Assembly: GCA_002946415.1 (NCBI GenBank)
Contig: NJPS01000038.1
Span: 372,001 to 436,000 of the forward strand
Length of the DNA stretch: 64,000 nucleotides
Direction of reading: 5' to 3'
Source of the DNA: Rutstroemia sp. NJR-2017a BVV2
Lineage: Eukaryota > Ascomycota > Leotiomycetes > Helotiales > Rutstroemiaceae
Part shown: piece after piece, positions 24,217 to 34,705 of the stretch
Numbering within the stretch: the first letter of the stretch is position 1
Layout: each line of letters starts with the position of its first letter
Program-made: the position numbers and the translations under genes
The notes under the pieces: model-generated
Seen by the model: the letters and a program-made list of their open reading frames with translations, nothing else
The model's database searches: none
Told to the model about the DNA's origin: nothing

Positions 24217-25503
24217 TTTGAAATGCTGTGAAGAACGAAAGTTGAATAACGAAGGAATGATGGTACTGCCACGACTGAGCAAAGACGGTGGGAATTTCAC
24301 AATATAGCCAAATGCCTCAAAATGATAGCCAGGTGAATTTCCCGATAAGCATGATCTCCATGCAGTCCCAAAGGTAGCTGATAGTCCCACAAAAGATCCT
24401 TTGGGCAATCAAAATCGGAGTATACAAGGGGGCCTGGCAACGCTAGGCCTCGTCCGAACCGGTGCCACTTTGTTACAGTAAAAATTTCTAACCCTGTCAG
24501 CTCGACTATTGACAGACTACTACCCTCGGCAGGAAATCGATAAAAAGTTCGGTCTTAGACTCTGCCTATTCACACCTTACAAAAAGAATCATACCCTTGC
24601 TCTATGATAGTACCCACATGCCATGCATACAGTTGACACATGGCCGGCTGGGCTTACAAAAATCGTTCGACCACTGTTCAGCTTCACAGTGACATTAGAT
24701 GTAGTGGAAAGGAGAAGTTCGCACGGCGCTTCGCCTGCACTACCTTCGCTACTTTTTTCGAACTCCCAATATAGACCTTGGGTAAACTGTCGAGCCACAT
24801 ACCAAGAAAAAGACATAGACATCGGATTCCGTGTCGTACACTCTCATCATGAAGATTGCACTGTTCGTGCTGTCGGCAGCGTGTTGTCGGCAGCGTGCTT
24901 TGTCCTCGACCCTTCTGGGCAAATAAACTTTACCGCCAGCTCGGTCTTCTACCCCGCGAAGTAAGACGTGTCTCCTCAGGTGCTTTGGAGAAAGTGTGGC
25001 GCTGAAAAGCTTGAGGGTTAAGCTATTTTTGGACGTGAGCTGTCCAAGAAAGTGGTCCGGTGAAGAGTAATCTCACCAGTCATGGTCATGACGTCTCCTG
25101 AGAGTGGGAATAGTGCGATTTCTGCCTCCACTTCCTGGCCACGTTTCTATTTAGGGCTTAATGGAATTTCGAGGCGTCACGATGTTTTCTTCTCGGGGCC
25201 GTAGGCTGACGGCTAGGAGTGGTGGAACGACGAGAATACCCTCAAGACCATAGAGTCGGGTGGGCCGATATTCAGCTGTCACACAAAGCTCTATAGCAGC
25301 TAAACAAACTCAGCCTTCGTGAAGCACCAGAATACGAAGAAACCAGCGCGACCGAGAACTATAAAGTCCTCGTCTTCGTCGGCGAGGAGAACAGCATCCA
25401 CAACTCAATCACATCCACCACATCAACAACACCTTCTTCTCCTCATCTTTCTCTCTGCTGCTTAACGCATTCTTCGGATATCCAAAGTCCAAACACCGGC
25501 AAG
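24217..25503. other. Divergent promoter region, GH16 gene and secreted protein
   Basis: Non-coding. It contains a direct repeat of GTCGGCAGCGTG at about 24870-24897. The 25380-25500 stretch is C/A- and CT-rich, as in a fungal 5' leader ahead of the ATG at 25504. Confidence 0.55.
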
Positions 25504-26657
25504 ATGAAGTCAACCATCATTCTCTCTGCCTTGGCAGTTGTTGCATCTGCATCTCCCTTCGTCAAACCACGAAGCCTCGACATCTCGGCCTACAAAGCTG
25601 TTCCAACCGTTCCGGTTACGGGAGCTCCAGCCGGTAACACAGCAACTCCGACTCTCTTGTACAACCCGGCAACAGCAGCAGCTGTCGTGACAGCCGATGC
25701 CACTGCTTCGCCCATTGCCAAGCGCAAGACCAAACGCACTACCTGCCCAGCGGCTTGCCCAGCTAACCCTGCTGGAAATGGTCCTGCTGTTAGCAGCCCA
25801 GATACCCCGGCTGCCTTTCATTCGTCTTCGGTGTTCGCAGATGCCGCATTGAACGCAGCCACTCCAGAGAGTTACGCGTTGGTTGATGGCTTCAAGAACG
25901 TGGAAGCCTCTGCACAAGATGCTACATACCTTACGTACATCTCTGATGCCTTGACTTCTTACAATCCTGCCATTTGCGCTAATGCATGCAACAACATCCA
26001 GGGTTGCACCTCTTTCAACATCTGTAAGGCTGTCTCGCAACTCTTTGCTCTTTTCGTACTAGCTAACACGTGTAGACTTCGAGCGCGATCCAACTGTTGT
26101 TCCTAATGAGGATGATTGCCCCAATCCAGCATCGCAGACTCTCATCAAGTGTGCTCTCTTCGGTGGTCTCTTGTCCGCTTCATCTGCCACCAACGTTGGC
26201 CAATGGCAAGCAGACTTCAACGTTGTGATTGCTGGTTCCAACGCCTACAATGCAATTGCCCCACCGACTCTCTCCGGTTACGGCACACCTCAAAGCTTCG
26301 GAACTGCTACCATCGATGCTCCAGCTAACACCACAACCTACAGTAAGTATAGCCGAAACCCCAGCATAGTACCCTGAAAGCAGATTTGCTAACCCCAAAA
26401 TAGTGGGCGAGGAATCATTCTCTCAAGCGCAACCTTACGATCCCAGCTTGTGTGCCGCTACCTGCAGTGCCAAGCACAGCCCCGAATGCGCATTCTTCGT
26501 GTCCTACATCCTGTACGAGAACGGCCAAAACGGTGTCTTCACTTGCACGTACTTCACCGTCACCTATGGACCAGAGCAGGCCATCGAGAAGGGACAATAC
26601 GATGAGCAAGGAAACCACTACACCATCGGCCACAGCTTCGGGTACACTGTACTCTAA
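25504..26657 (+). CDS. Secreted Cys-rich protein with two PAN/apple-like repeats
   Basis: Exons 25504-26023, 26076-26342 and 26404-26657 encode 346 residues. Residues 1-16 or so (MKSTIILSALAVVASA) form a clear signal peptide. A proline/alanine/threonine-rich spacer ends with a basic KRKTKRTTCPAACP segment, a possible Kex2-type processing site. Two Cys modules follow: one around CANACNNIQGCTSFNIY and one around CAATCSAKHSPECAFFVSYILYENG ending CTYFTVTYG. Both look like the apple/PAN-like folds common in fungal secreted proteins. The introns are 52 and 61 bases with GCTAAC branch sites. The leader is long and pyrimidine-rich, consistent with good expression. Function is unknown; carbohydrate or protein binding at the cell surface is a guess from the fold. 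Confidence 0.8.
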
Positions 26658-28147
26658 GCGCGGGAAGGTTCACTCGCAGTGATACGAGACAGCGGGTTGG
26701 TAGATGAAGGGTAACATGAGGATAGACGGTGTTGAGTTGCAAAACGGGTGTGGTGGATTTCGGTTTTGTTTGGGTCGGAGTTTCTTATTGGGGATGGTGA
26801 TGTCGCATGCTGCTCCATGAGCATGCTTAACAGGCAGTGAATAAACGATCAATTGTCTTTGCAACGTTCCAAATGTGTAGTCCTTGAATGATGTGAAACA
26901 GTCTGACGAAGTGTCGTCGTGAATTGCAATGGCCTGTGCTAGTGGAAATTTCCCGTAAGACTATCTTGTGGCAGATGCGCTAAGATTAGTGAACTGTTGA
27001 GACGGCTGAGCCACCTGGTGGGAGTGCCAAGAAGATCCAACTTTGTGGAGAATCGAAATCCTTCGGATCTGGTGAGACGTTTGGACTCATCTCGGACAAC
27101 GATAACAAGAAAAGCACCATCGTATCTATTTCAAGTCTTCAAGGCGCGGTTCTGAAGAAATCACAAGAGAATCACATGTGGGGATGCCGAGGCACCAACC
27201 GCTTTGCTGACAGGAGGTGACACACCTGTTTTGCTGCTTGAGGTGTTGCAACAATGAAGATGTTATGATTATTTCCAGCACCGGTGAGCAAGATGATATA
27301 TATATATGTAGACCTGATCCCGGAAGAGGCGATGAGCTTACGATCAGCATGATCCTCCAAGATCCCCCAGGCTAAGAGATGGGTGGCCCACTTGGCTCCT
27401 CATCCAGGTACACACAGGGCAACTCGGGCGAAATGCTGATGAGGAATGACAACGGTTCTTGTACTCTTGCTTACAATGTCGTAAGATTACCGCATCCACC
27501 ATCGCCTTACGGACGATCATTGCGGCTCCAAAGTGTCAAAAGGACCTCCAAGTATCGATAGTACCTCGCACAGACTGCTGGTTGGTCTCTCCTTCATTGG
27601 CCGGTAATAATAGGAGTATTAAGCTTAAAATCAATGTTTCTGATTCGGCCATCAATAGCGGGTAAAAAAAGATGGCTTTAACCCAACCAACCACTTTCGT
27701 GCGAGAACAACTCGAACCTGCAGAATCACCTGATGTTCAACCCCTCAAATTCCAAAAATAAAAAATTTCTTTTCACAATTGGTCCAATGTCGGACGTTGG
27801 TTGGCTGACGATAGCGCTTGCGTCTGGGTCACTACCAATCACTGCATCAATCACAATGCAGCTTGGCGCTCATTTGGTTTCTTCCCCGCGTACCAAATAA
27901 CCGAATCAATCGAATTGCTCGGATTAGAGCGGTAGGCCAGAGAATGTCTATTTCGAGGTAATCGCACAGTTGGAAAAGACGATTATCCCTCGGGTCTTTA
28001 TTTTGGGCTTGCATGAACCAGGATTGAAGATTGTTGTCGATATGGTTTTGGATGTATATATGTGTAGCATGGTGCTCTCCATTTTGATATGTGGTCGGGT
28101 AGGTTTGTGTAAGTCGTCGACATTGTTATTTTGTGATTATTTCTTCC
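26658..28147. other. 1.5-kb intergenic region
   Basis: It holds the 3' region of the secreted protein and the upstream region of the next gene. Only short incoherent ORFs are present, and I see no gene. Confidence 0.55.
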
Positions 28148-29764
28148 ATGATGTCGGATAAGCCAGTCAACATGGGCCTGCAGCTCTTTCCTCCCCCGCC
28201 CTCGAAAAAGAAAACGTGGAGAAGAAATAGCAACGAGCGGGCTCCAGGCTCCTCCAGAACCGCCCCAGATCCCGCTAATCGATCGCAATCCTTCGATATG
28301 CCGGTCAACGGAAGGCAGGTAGGAGATCCATCCTTCGGTGGTCGCCAAACTCTACAACATGACACGGCATCACCCCTGAGTATGCCCGCTCCAGCGGTTC
28401 TTGCGTCAGAGATCCCGAGGTCGCACACATCATTTTCCGAAGCACCAACTCTTGTTAGAAGCCACAGTAATTCATCAAGACATAGTCAACACCAGCGGGG
28501 AGAAGCGCCCGTAATAAGATCCATTTTCCCACGATATAACCCTGATCTTCCACTTGAACATCAACAATACTTTCCCACCCAACAAAGCCCCAGACATATC
28601 CCACAGACAATAATAAGCCGAAGACCATATTCACCAGGTGTGAACGAAGTAAGCCCCGGATTGGGTAGTCCAATGTCGCTAGGTCCACAGTCGCCAGGTA
28701 TGGTTGGCCGAGGATTACAGGATGAAACTTGGCCTGAAGCTTCTAGTTCAGCAGAGCTAAAGGAACTTTGGAAGGTCACAAATGGTTGGAAAGCATCGGC
28801 ATCCGAAGGTCGCAAATTTGTCATGAAGATGACAAGTGCGGTAGAAGAACCAGTTCACACCCTTTCCTCCGCCACTCAACCATTCTACACTTTACGCATC
28901 GATCCAACTTCAACTTCAGCACAAGTCACAATGACTCGCCAGAACCCCTCAAAGGCCGTGAGGAAATCTAACTCCCCAAAGATTGGCGTCTTTCCCAGAG
29001 CAGACTCAGGCATTGAGGTTCTGATAACCACACTTGAAGAGCAATCCAGACGACTACCGCCGAACGATGGTTTAATAGCTCTGCTATACCCGCATGCAGC
29101 ATCAAATATGGCAGTCGACCTTGCCGGACGATCAAATGTAGCAGATGGTGCTTTAGTGTTGGCAGCAGCCGAGCGAGAGTGTGGACGGTTACTTTGGGAC
29201 GACGACAGCAAGAAATTTTATCTCAGACATCCGGGGGTCAGCAGCCCTTTCCTCGTAGCAATCACTTCTTCCCCAGCCTGGTCTAGGATAGAATATACGC
29301 TCGAGCATCCGGAATTACCTTATAATCTTGTGCGACTGGTCAGAGATGGCAGTGGAACTGGATTCCTAGAAATCGACACAGGTGTCGCCGCCAGAATAGA
29401 CTCCTTTTATATTATCGACGTAGCGATTGCCGCTGTGATGTTGGTCGCGCTGGAAGAAGAGAAGAGAATGCACATCGAAAGATTTGACGCACCTCCGGCT
29501 GCGCCTGTTCAGCCGGATACACCAAGGTCGAAAAGAAAATCATTCCCGAAGACGCAGCAAATGGATCTGGATCTGGAAAGCCAGGAGAGTCCGAAGTACA
29601 AGATGGAGAAGCAGAAGGAGAAGAACAAGGACAAACTGCCTGGTTTCTGCGGATTACTGTGGATGATGGTGAAAGCGATAGCTTGGATTGTGAAAATGAC
29701 TGCAAAGGCAATAGCGGCTATCATAATTGGGCTCAGCAGATGCTTGAGCAAGAACAAATCGTAA
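28148..29764 (+). CDS. Uncharacterised Pro/Ser-rich protein with hydrophobic tail
   Basis: A single exon of 538 residues from the tandem ATG at 28148; the frame extends back to a GTG at 28133, which I did not use. Residues about 1-195 are low-complexity and disordered (PPPPSKKK, QSPRHIPQ, SPGLGSPMSLGPQSPG). A folded region of about 250 residues follows, including LKELWKVTNGWKAS, FYTLRIDPTSTSAQVTM, DGALVLAAAERECGRLLWDD and FYLRHPGVSSPFLVAITSS. A basic, Glu/Lys-rich linker then leads to a C-terminal amphipathic or membrane-inserting segment (WMMVKAIAWIVKMTAKAIAAIIIGL). Absence of a signal peptide plus a hydrophobic C-terminus suggests a tail-anchored or membrane-associated cytosolic protein. 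I do not recognise a named family. It is convergent with UTP11. Confidence 0.8.
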   Translation: MMSDKPVNMGLQLFPPPPSKKKTWRRNSNERAPGSSRTAPDPANRSQSFDMPVNGRQVGDPSFGGRQTLQHDTASPLSMPAPAVLASEIPRSHTSFSEAPTLVRSHSNSSRHSQHQRGEAPVIRSIFPRYNPDLPLEHQQYFPTQQSPRHIPQTIISRRPYSPGVNEVSPGLGSPMSLGPQSPGMVGRGLQDETWPEASSSAELKELWKVTNGWKASASEGRKFVMKMTSAVEEPVHTLSSATQPFYTLRIDPTSTSAQVTMTRQNPSKAVRKSNSPKIGVFPRADSGIEVLITTLEEQSRRLPPNDGLIALLYPHAASNMAVDLAGRSNVADGALVLAAAERECGRLLWDDDSKKFYLRHPGVSSPFLVAITSSPAWSRIEYTLEHPELPYNLVRLVRDGSGTGFLEIDTGVAARIDSFYIIDVAIAAVMLVALEEEKRMHIERFDAPPAAPVQPDTPRSKRKSFPKTQQMDLDLESQESPKYKMEKQKEKNKDKLPGFCGLLWMMVKAIAWIVKMTAKAIAAIIIGLSRCLSKNKS

Positions 29765-29979
29765 TGACATGAAAGAATGGGTATCTTGGCGTTTTAGGTA
29801 CATAATGACTTGGGTTCGGATTTTGGGCTAGGATATGAACGAAATTCTCTTCTGGTGCTGCCTTAGAGACATGCTGTCGCGGGTCGATGAAGGATATTAG
29901 ATAGCCCAGCGTGGTTGGCAATGGTCATTTTTGATTCAGCATGCAACTTTCGACATGACTGAAGGCCAATTGATTAATT

Positions 29980-30798
29980 CTATCTCTTCCGTTCCCGAAT
30001 CTTGAACTTGACCCCGTTCTTATTGACACCTCCGATTGTCGCAGTTTTGGCCATTTTTGCTCGCTGTATATCCAATGCCTCCTCAGCTTCTGTTAACGCT
30101 TTTAGTCTTTGTCGTGCGATCGTCAATTTAGCTTCCAGTCTAGCAGCCTCCTTCTCCTGAAGCTTCCGTAGATTTTTGGCAGCCAAGTCCTCCTTGCTTT
30201 CAACGTCATCGTCTGCCTTTTCGTCTTCTTCCGAGTCGAAATCGAAATCCATATCCATATCCATATCGTCGTCATCGTCTTCGCCGTCGCCCGCTTTCTC
30301 TTGCTGTTCTTTCTGATTCTCCACAAAGACAACTTTTTTTCCCCGCCCTCTTATGCCAACTGTTCTTTTCTCGAGTTCCTCGACCTCTTTCAGTGTCTTG
30401 TTTCTCATCGTCCGCACATATCCCAAATCCTGTGTCTTGAATAACCGCACAGCGTCTTGTCCCAAAACCTGGTTTCCTCGGTCGCCATTGACGTTACCAG
30501 TGTAATTCTTTCCTGTTCTCGATGGACCCTTCTTATTTACCATTCCAAAGTAGAATTCATCCGGGTTTTTGTCTAAGACCTTTTGCTTGAGGGCCTTAAG
30601 TTTCGCCTTCTTATTATTGAAATCGCGCGCTCTTGCAGAGTAATCCTGAAACATAGAGTCAGAATCTCATATTGAAATACGTATAAAGGCCATCCATACC
30701 TTGTGCTTCTCAAGGAGTCCCCATCGTTTGCGCTCTTCGGGTTGCGATCTTTCCTTGTAAACGCGCCCATCACGGACGGATTTACTTGCTTTATCCAT
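29980..30798 (-). CDS. UTP11: U3 snoRNP-associated protein Utp11
   Basis: Utp11 is part of the small-subunit processome that matures 18S rRNA in the nucleolus. Exons 30798-30700 and 30645-29980 give 254 residues; the yeast protein is about 250. The 54-base intron interrupts the diagnostic N-terminal motif. Splicing restores [58 protein letters not shown]. The rest is Lys/Glu coiled coil with a run of Asp/Met (DDDDMDMDMDFDFDSEED) at about residues 165-180 and a basic C-terminus (KNGVKFKIRERKR). The first residues (MDKASKSVRDGR) differ from the SSxRNAVxRR start I remember. A further tiny 5' exon is therefore possible. The start is 328 bases from CMC1 on the opposite strand, a likely shared promoter. 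Confidence 0.9.
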
Positions 30799-31125
30799 TG
30801 CTGATTTACCTCAGTAATTTGGTTGCGCAGCAATTCAAACCCGAGCGATTATGACCTCCGTCCAATAGTGCTTGTAACAGGTTTTGCGAAAAGGTGGATT
30901 GTACTTTGTACTTTGATAATTGGTTTGGAAGTGGCATGCGAAAGACATATAATTTTATCGGCCCTGAATTTTTGAAATCGGAAAATCATTCGCCGATGTT
31001 CTCTGTAAACCTTAAAGGCAACGCTAGCACACATTAGGAAAGCACCTCAGAACATTCGATTTTCTTCAGCGAAGCATTGTCAACTCTGCACGACTCAATC
31101 CTTCGATTGTTCATATCGCATTCCC

Positions 31126-31674
31126 ATGGCAGCCATGGCGTCTCGGAAGGATGATACGGGTGAAGTGCCCAGGCTGCCCATGCCCTCCCGAAATCCACTC
31201 CCACTATCCGCATCCCAAGAAGCCCAGGTCCAGGAACTCTATCATTCACGAGTGAGGAGTTATTGTTCGGCAGAGATTAAGGGTGCGTACAAGTCTTGGT
31301 ATGTGTAGGAAATGGGAGCTGAAATTCCGGCTTTAGCATTCGCAGACTGCGCGCTTGGCAGGACCTTCACTGCGCCATTCAAATGCAGAGATCAAAATCG
31401 AGCAATGAACAATTGCATGGTAACTCATGCTACACAATCGGAGAAAGACGCTGCGAGAGAAGAGTGGTTTGCGACAAGATTACAGAGACAGAAGGAGCGG
31501 GAAGCCAAAGAGGCTAGGAGGAAAGAACAAGAGAAGTTTCACAGAGAATGGTGGGGCTTGCCGATCGAGGACAGAGAGGGGGAGAAGGGCAGGGAAGTGA
31601 TGAGGAAAGCAGAGAGAGTGGGAGGCTTTCCCAGACGAGATGACGGGCAGTTGAGCAAAGACAGACATAGGTGA
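31126..31674 (+). CDS. CMC1: COX assembly protein Cmc1-like (twin CX9C)
   Basis: Exons 31126-31282 and 31337-31674 encode 164 residues. Removing the 54-base intron joins SAEIK to AFADCALGRTF. The four cysteines then fall as C-x9-C (CSAEIKAFADC) and C-x9-C (CRDQNRAMNNC), separated by 11 residues: the twin CX9C helical hairpin imported into the mitochondrial intermembrane space by Mia40. The Cmc1 family helps metallate and assemble cytochrome c oxidase. The C-terminal half is a charged helix, QRQKEREAKEARRKEQEKF, longer than in yeast Cmc1. Two in-frame ATGs (31126 and 31135) are possible starts. Confidence 0.88.
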
Positions 31675-33989
31675 TGATATTGGTCAGGCATAGCTGGGAG
31701 CACATGTACAACATCGGCGTTCGTGGAGATTATACGGCACCATCACCCCGCATTTTGCACACTGAGATATGGTGTGTATGTAAGATTAGTGAAAGGTATG
31801 TATGTGTTATGACAAATAATGATATTTGAAGCAAACCTAAGCATAACTTGATTGACATTTCTCAAGGTTATAAGGATATCGATCATTTGGAAAGACTCCT
31901 TGCCACTTTCGCGTGGTTGAGTTCAAAAGTTTGTGGTGGTCATTGAAATCAAACTGTTATTGCGTTTGGCTTTTCAATATTTCACACAAAGCAAGTTGCA
32001 TTATTAGAGCAGCAGTATGTCCATGATAGTGGTTCTCTGACTGAGCTGGCTAAAAGTGATTTTGCCTCCAGTTGTCAAAGCATTATTCCGTGCTACTTAA
32101 GCCTTCCTTTCCCTTCAGAAGTATTCATAGTCTCACTGCATTATTTGAATCTTTAGCCACAAACTCTCAGCAGTATCATAACAGAGTAGCACAAAAATGA
32201 ACTCTTGATGTGATCGCTTGATTACTCGGAAGGTGTGAGGAGCAGCTAAGAGGCTAGCCATTGCTAATCATATGCTTCCTGATATCTTTCTCCTTCGATG
32301 CTTCAATCTATCTTTCTGGCTACAGGCCAAATTGCCTGTCATTTATGAGTCTCAGAGACTCCTACTGCGATATCATTACCTTTCACCATTACCTATATGT
32401 GTTAGAAGCAAATCATCTCTCCGTCAATTCAGGACCTCTAATCAGCCATCAAATCACGGCGTGTTTTTAGTCACCCTTACCATCCTATTAACCGATGTCA
32501 GTTCATAACTCTCCTTAGCCAACTCGCACGCTAGATTGGATCATGGATTGTCTGAAGTTCAATTTCATGTCACTGACAGTTCATACCTGTGCTTCTAGCT
32601 ACGCATGGATTTCTACGTGCTGAATTCGATCCAAAACCAGCTTCATATCAATCTACAATAATAGTATCACACACTTCGTTCCGCTTCGAAAGCTAGTTAT
32701 GATCTAGGAACAGAATTCTACCTCATGACAGCTCTTCAATGATCTTCTATTGTGTGAAGCCAGTTCTGAATCTGCAGTTGCACTTGCAGATCGATCGTCC
32801 CTCATCAACCAAGTACCACATCTTCCTTCACTAACAAGCTGTTCTTAGTCCAGTATATCAACACCTTTCTCACAGCAGCGTGTGCATCTATTGCTCATGG
32901 CGCTCATGTCAGAATGGGAAAATGTCCTAATTCCTACAGTCCCACTAGTCTAGCTATCCAGACAAAGGTAGGAATGCTCAACTAGTTCAGTTACCAGAAT
33001 AATTTTCTACCTTAGAACACTAGGCTTAGGATCTGAAACACAGTATTACGCTGTGCACAAAGACTTGTTCGCAAAGATTAGCCAGGACGCGGATCCCAAT
33101 GCTTGTGGTATATCGAGGTCGCTGCATATCTATACCACTTACAGCTGAGTGGAACTGGCACTTCTGATACCCATCACCCACTCGCCATAAGTTCCCGTCT
33201 GTTCCATATTGCTTGTAACGAGCAATTACATCCACAGATGAACGAATGATTCGAATCTAACGACGGGGTTGATGCCAAGGGCTCGATATAAGACAAGTAT
33301 CATACATGATTCATGAATAGGAATACACCTAGCTACCAGCCTAAAGGGTCAAGACTTTCCAACTCTGCAGACCTTCAACCACCATAGTATATAAGAAAGC
33401 TTCAGGAACAAGTCCCGGTGACTACTAAGAGTCCAAGATACCTACTGCCTAACCACTGAGAAAACCTCTTCTGCCAAAAAGAAAACGTACTACCTGTATT
33501 CATCGCATGTCAAAATTCACTCAATGATAGTTTTGGAATCGAGAAATAGGAGATGTGATTTGAGAATAGGATCTCGGGATTTGAAATTAATAGGTGGTTT
33601 CTCTGATTCAAAAAGTAGCCAATACAGTTGAATGGTGAGTCCGCGGTCCACCTTTTCATTAACCCAGTGGTGTTGAACTTGCATGAATAGCTTGCACCGA
33701 TCCTATTGACTATCCGGGCGTGGATTGACGAAGCAGTAGCCAGGTCTCCGGCTCTCTCTCTCCACAAACCCAAAAGTCTCAAGTCCACTTGTACTTGGTT
33801 TCCACAGAACTCCCTCATTATCCGCGCAATCAACCAACATCACATACCCATCCTGCACCACCCACGCACCACCCAAGCTTCACTTCACACCATCACATCA
33901 TCAACAACCACATAATCATACATAGTTATCATTAACTCCCCCATACTCATATACATTTCTCCGCAACCCAACTCAACTCAACTCCCGAC
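31675..33989. other. 2.3-kb intergenic region
   Basis: I find no coding sequence I can support. Base composition is even and the ORFs are below 110 codons with no domain-like sequence. Both flanking 3' ends are convergent. A decayed element is possible, but I see no terminal repeats. Confidence 0.5.
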
Positions 33990-34705
33990 CTAAACTTTAC
34001 TCGTCATCTCCCCCCTATTCGCCAACTCCGTGCGCTCCTTCGTCGGCACCCCACCGGGCATATTATTCCCCTTCCTACTCTGGGGCACCGTACTCGCGTT
34101 GGCAGCCTCCGGCTCCGCCGCATACTTCTTCAGATCGTCCATCGATACCACGTCTCTGTGTATACTCTGATTAGCATTTCGCCGTCTCCCAACAAGCATC
34201 ACATGATTGGTACAAGGGGCAGAGGCGCGTGAAACATACAAAGCCCTCTCATGTGTAGCATGTAAATGCACCTTCGGCACCAAACTCTGATCCTGACTGT
34301 TCTGCGCCGCCTCCATCGCCTCCTTCCATCTCGAAGCACAAAGACACCATTTGCGGCCTGCGGTGAGGCCGATGGAGCGGAGATCGTTGCCGCGGGAAGC
34401 GGTGAAATCGAGGAAGGGGTCTGTGAGGGTTGCTTTTTTGTTTATTTTCTGTCAGTTTCATGAGATGGAATGGGATGGAATGGCATGGGAGAAGTACCCG
34501 CTACGGAATGATTCCCCGTGTCTTCGGGTGGTACATCGCAGTATCCATTGCGCTTGAATCCGGTAGGCGGGCTCTTGCTGAAGGGACCGAGGGGTTTCTT
34601 CATGACTATTACGAAGGGTGATTAGTAAATTAACTGAAGCAATTTATTCAATTGGGAATTCCTCTCACCATTAAGAGACGTGTGTGCTTTCCCAATATCC
34701 GACAT
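33990..34705 (-). CDS. DUF2237 family protein
   Basis: Four exons (34705-34669, 34605-34498, 34432-34240 and 34155-33990) encode 167 residues, with introns of 63, 65 and 84 bases; each junction keeps frame. The assembled protein shows the DUF2237 pattern. It runs LNVMKKPLGPFSKSPPTGF, RNGYCDVPPEDTGNHSVAATLTDPFLDF, ASRGNDLR, then AGRKWCLCASRWKEA with the conserved WCLC pair, then VHLHATHERALDVVSMDDLKKYA. The family occurs in bacteria and fungi and has no established reaction; the conserved Cys and His suggest metal or cofactor binding, which is inference. The C-terminal tail after about residue 135 is polar and probably disordered. Confidence 0.85.
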
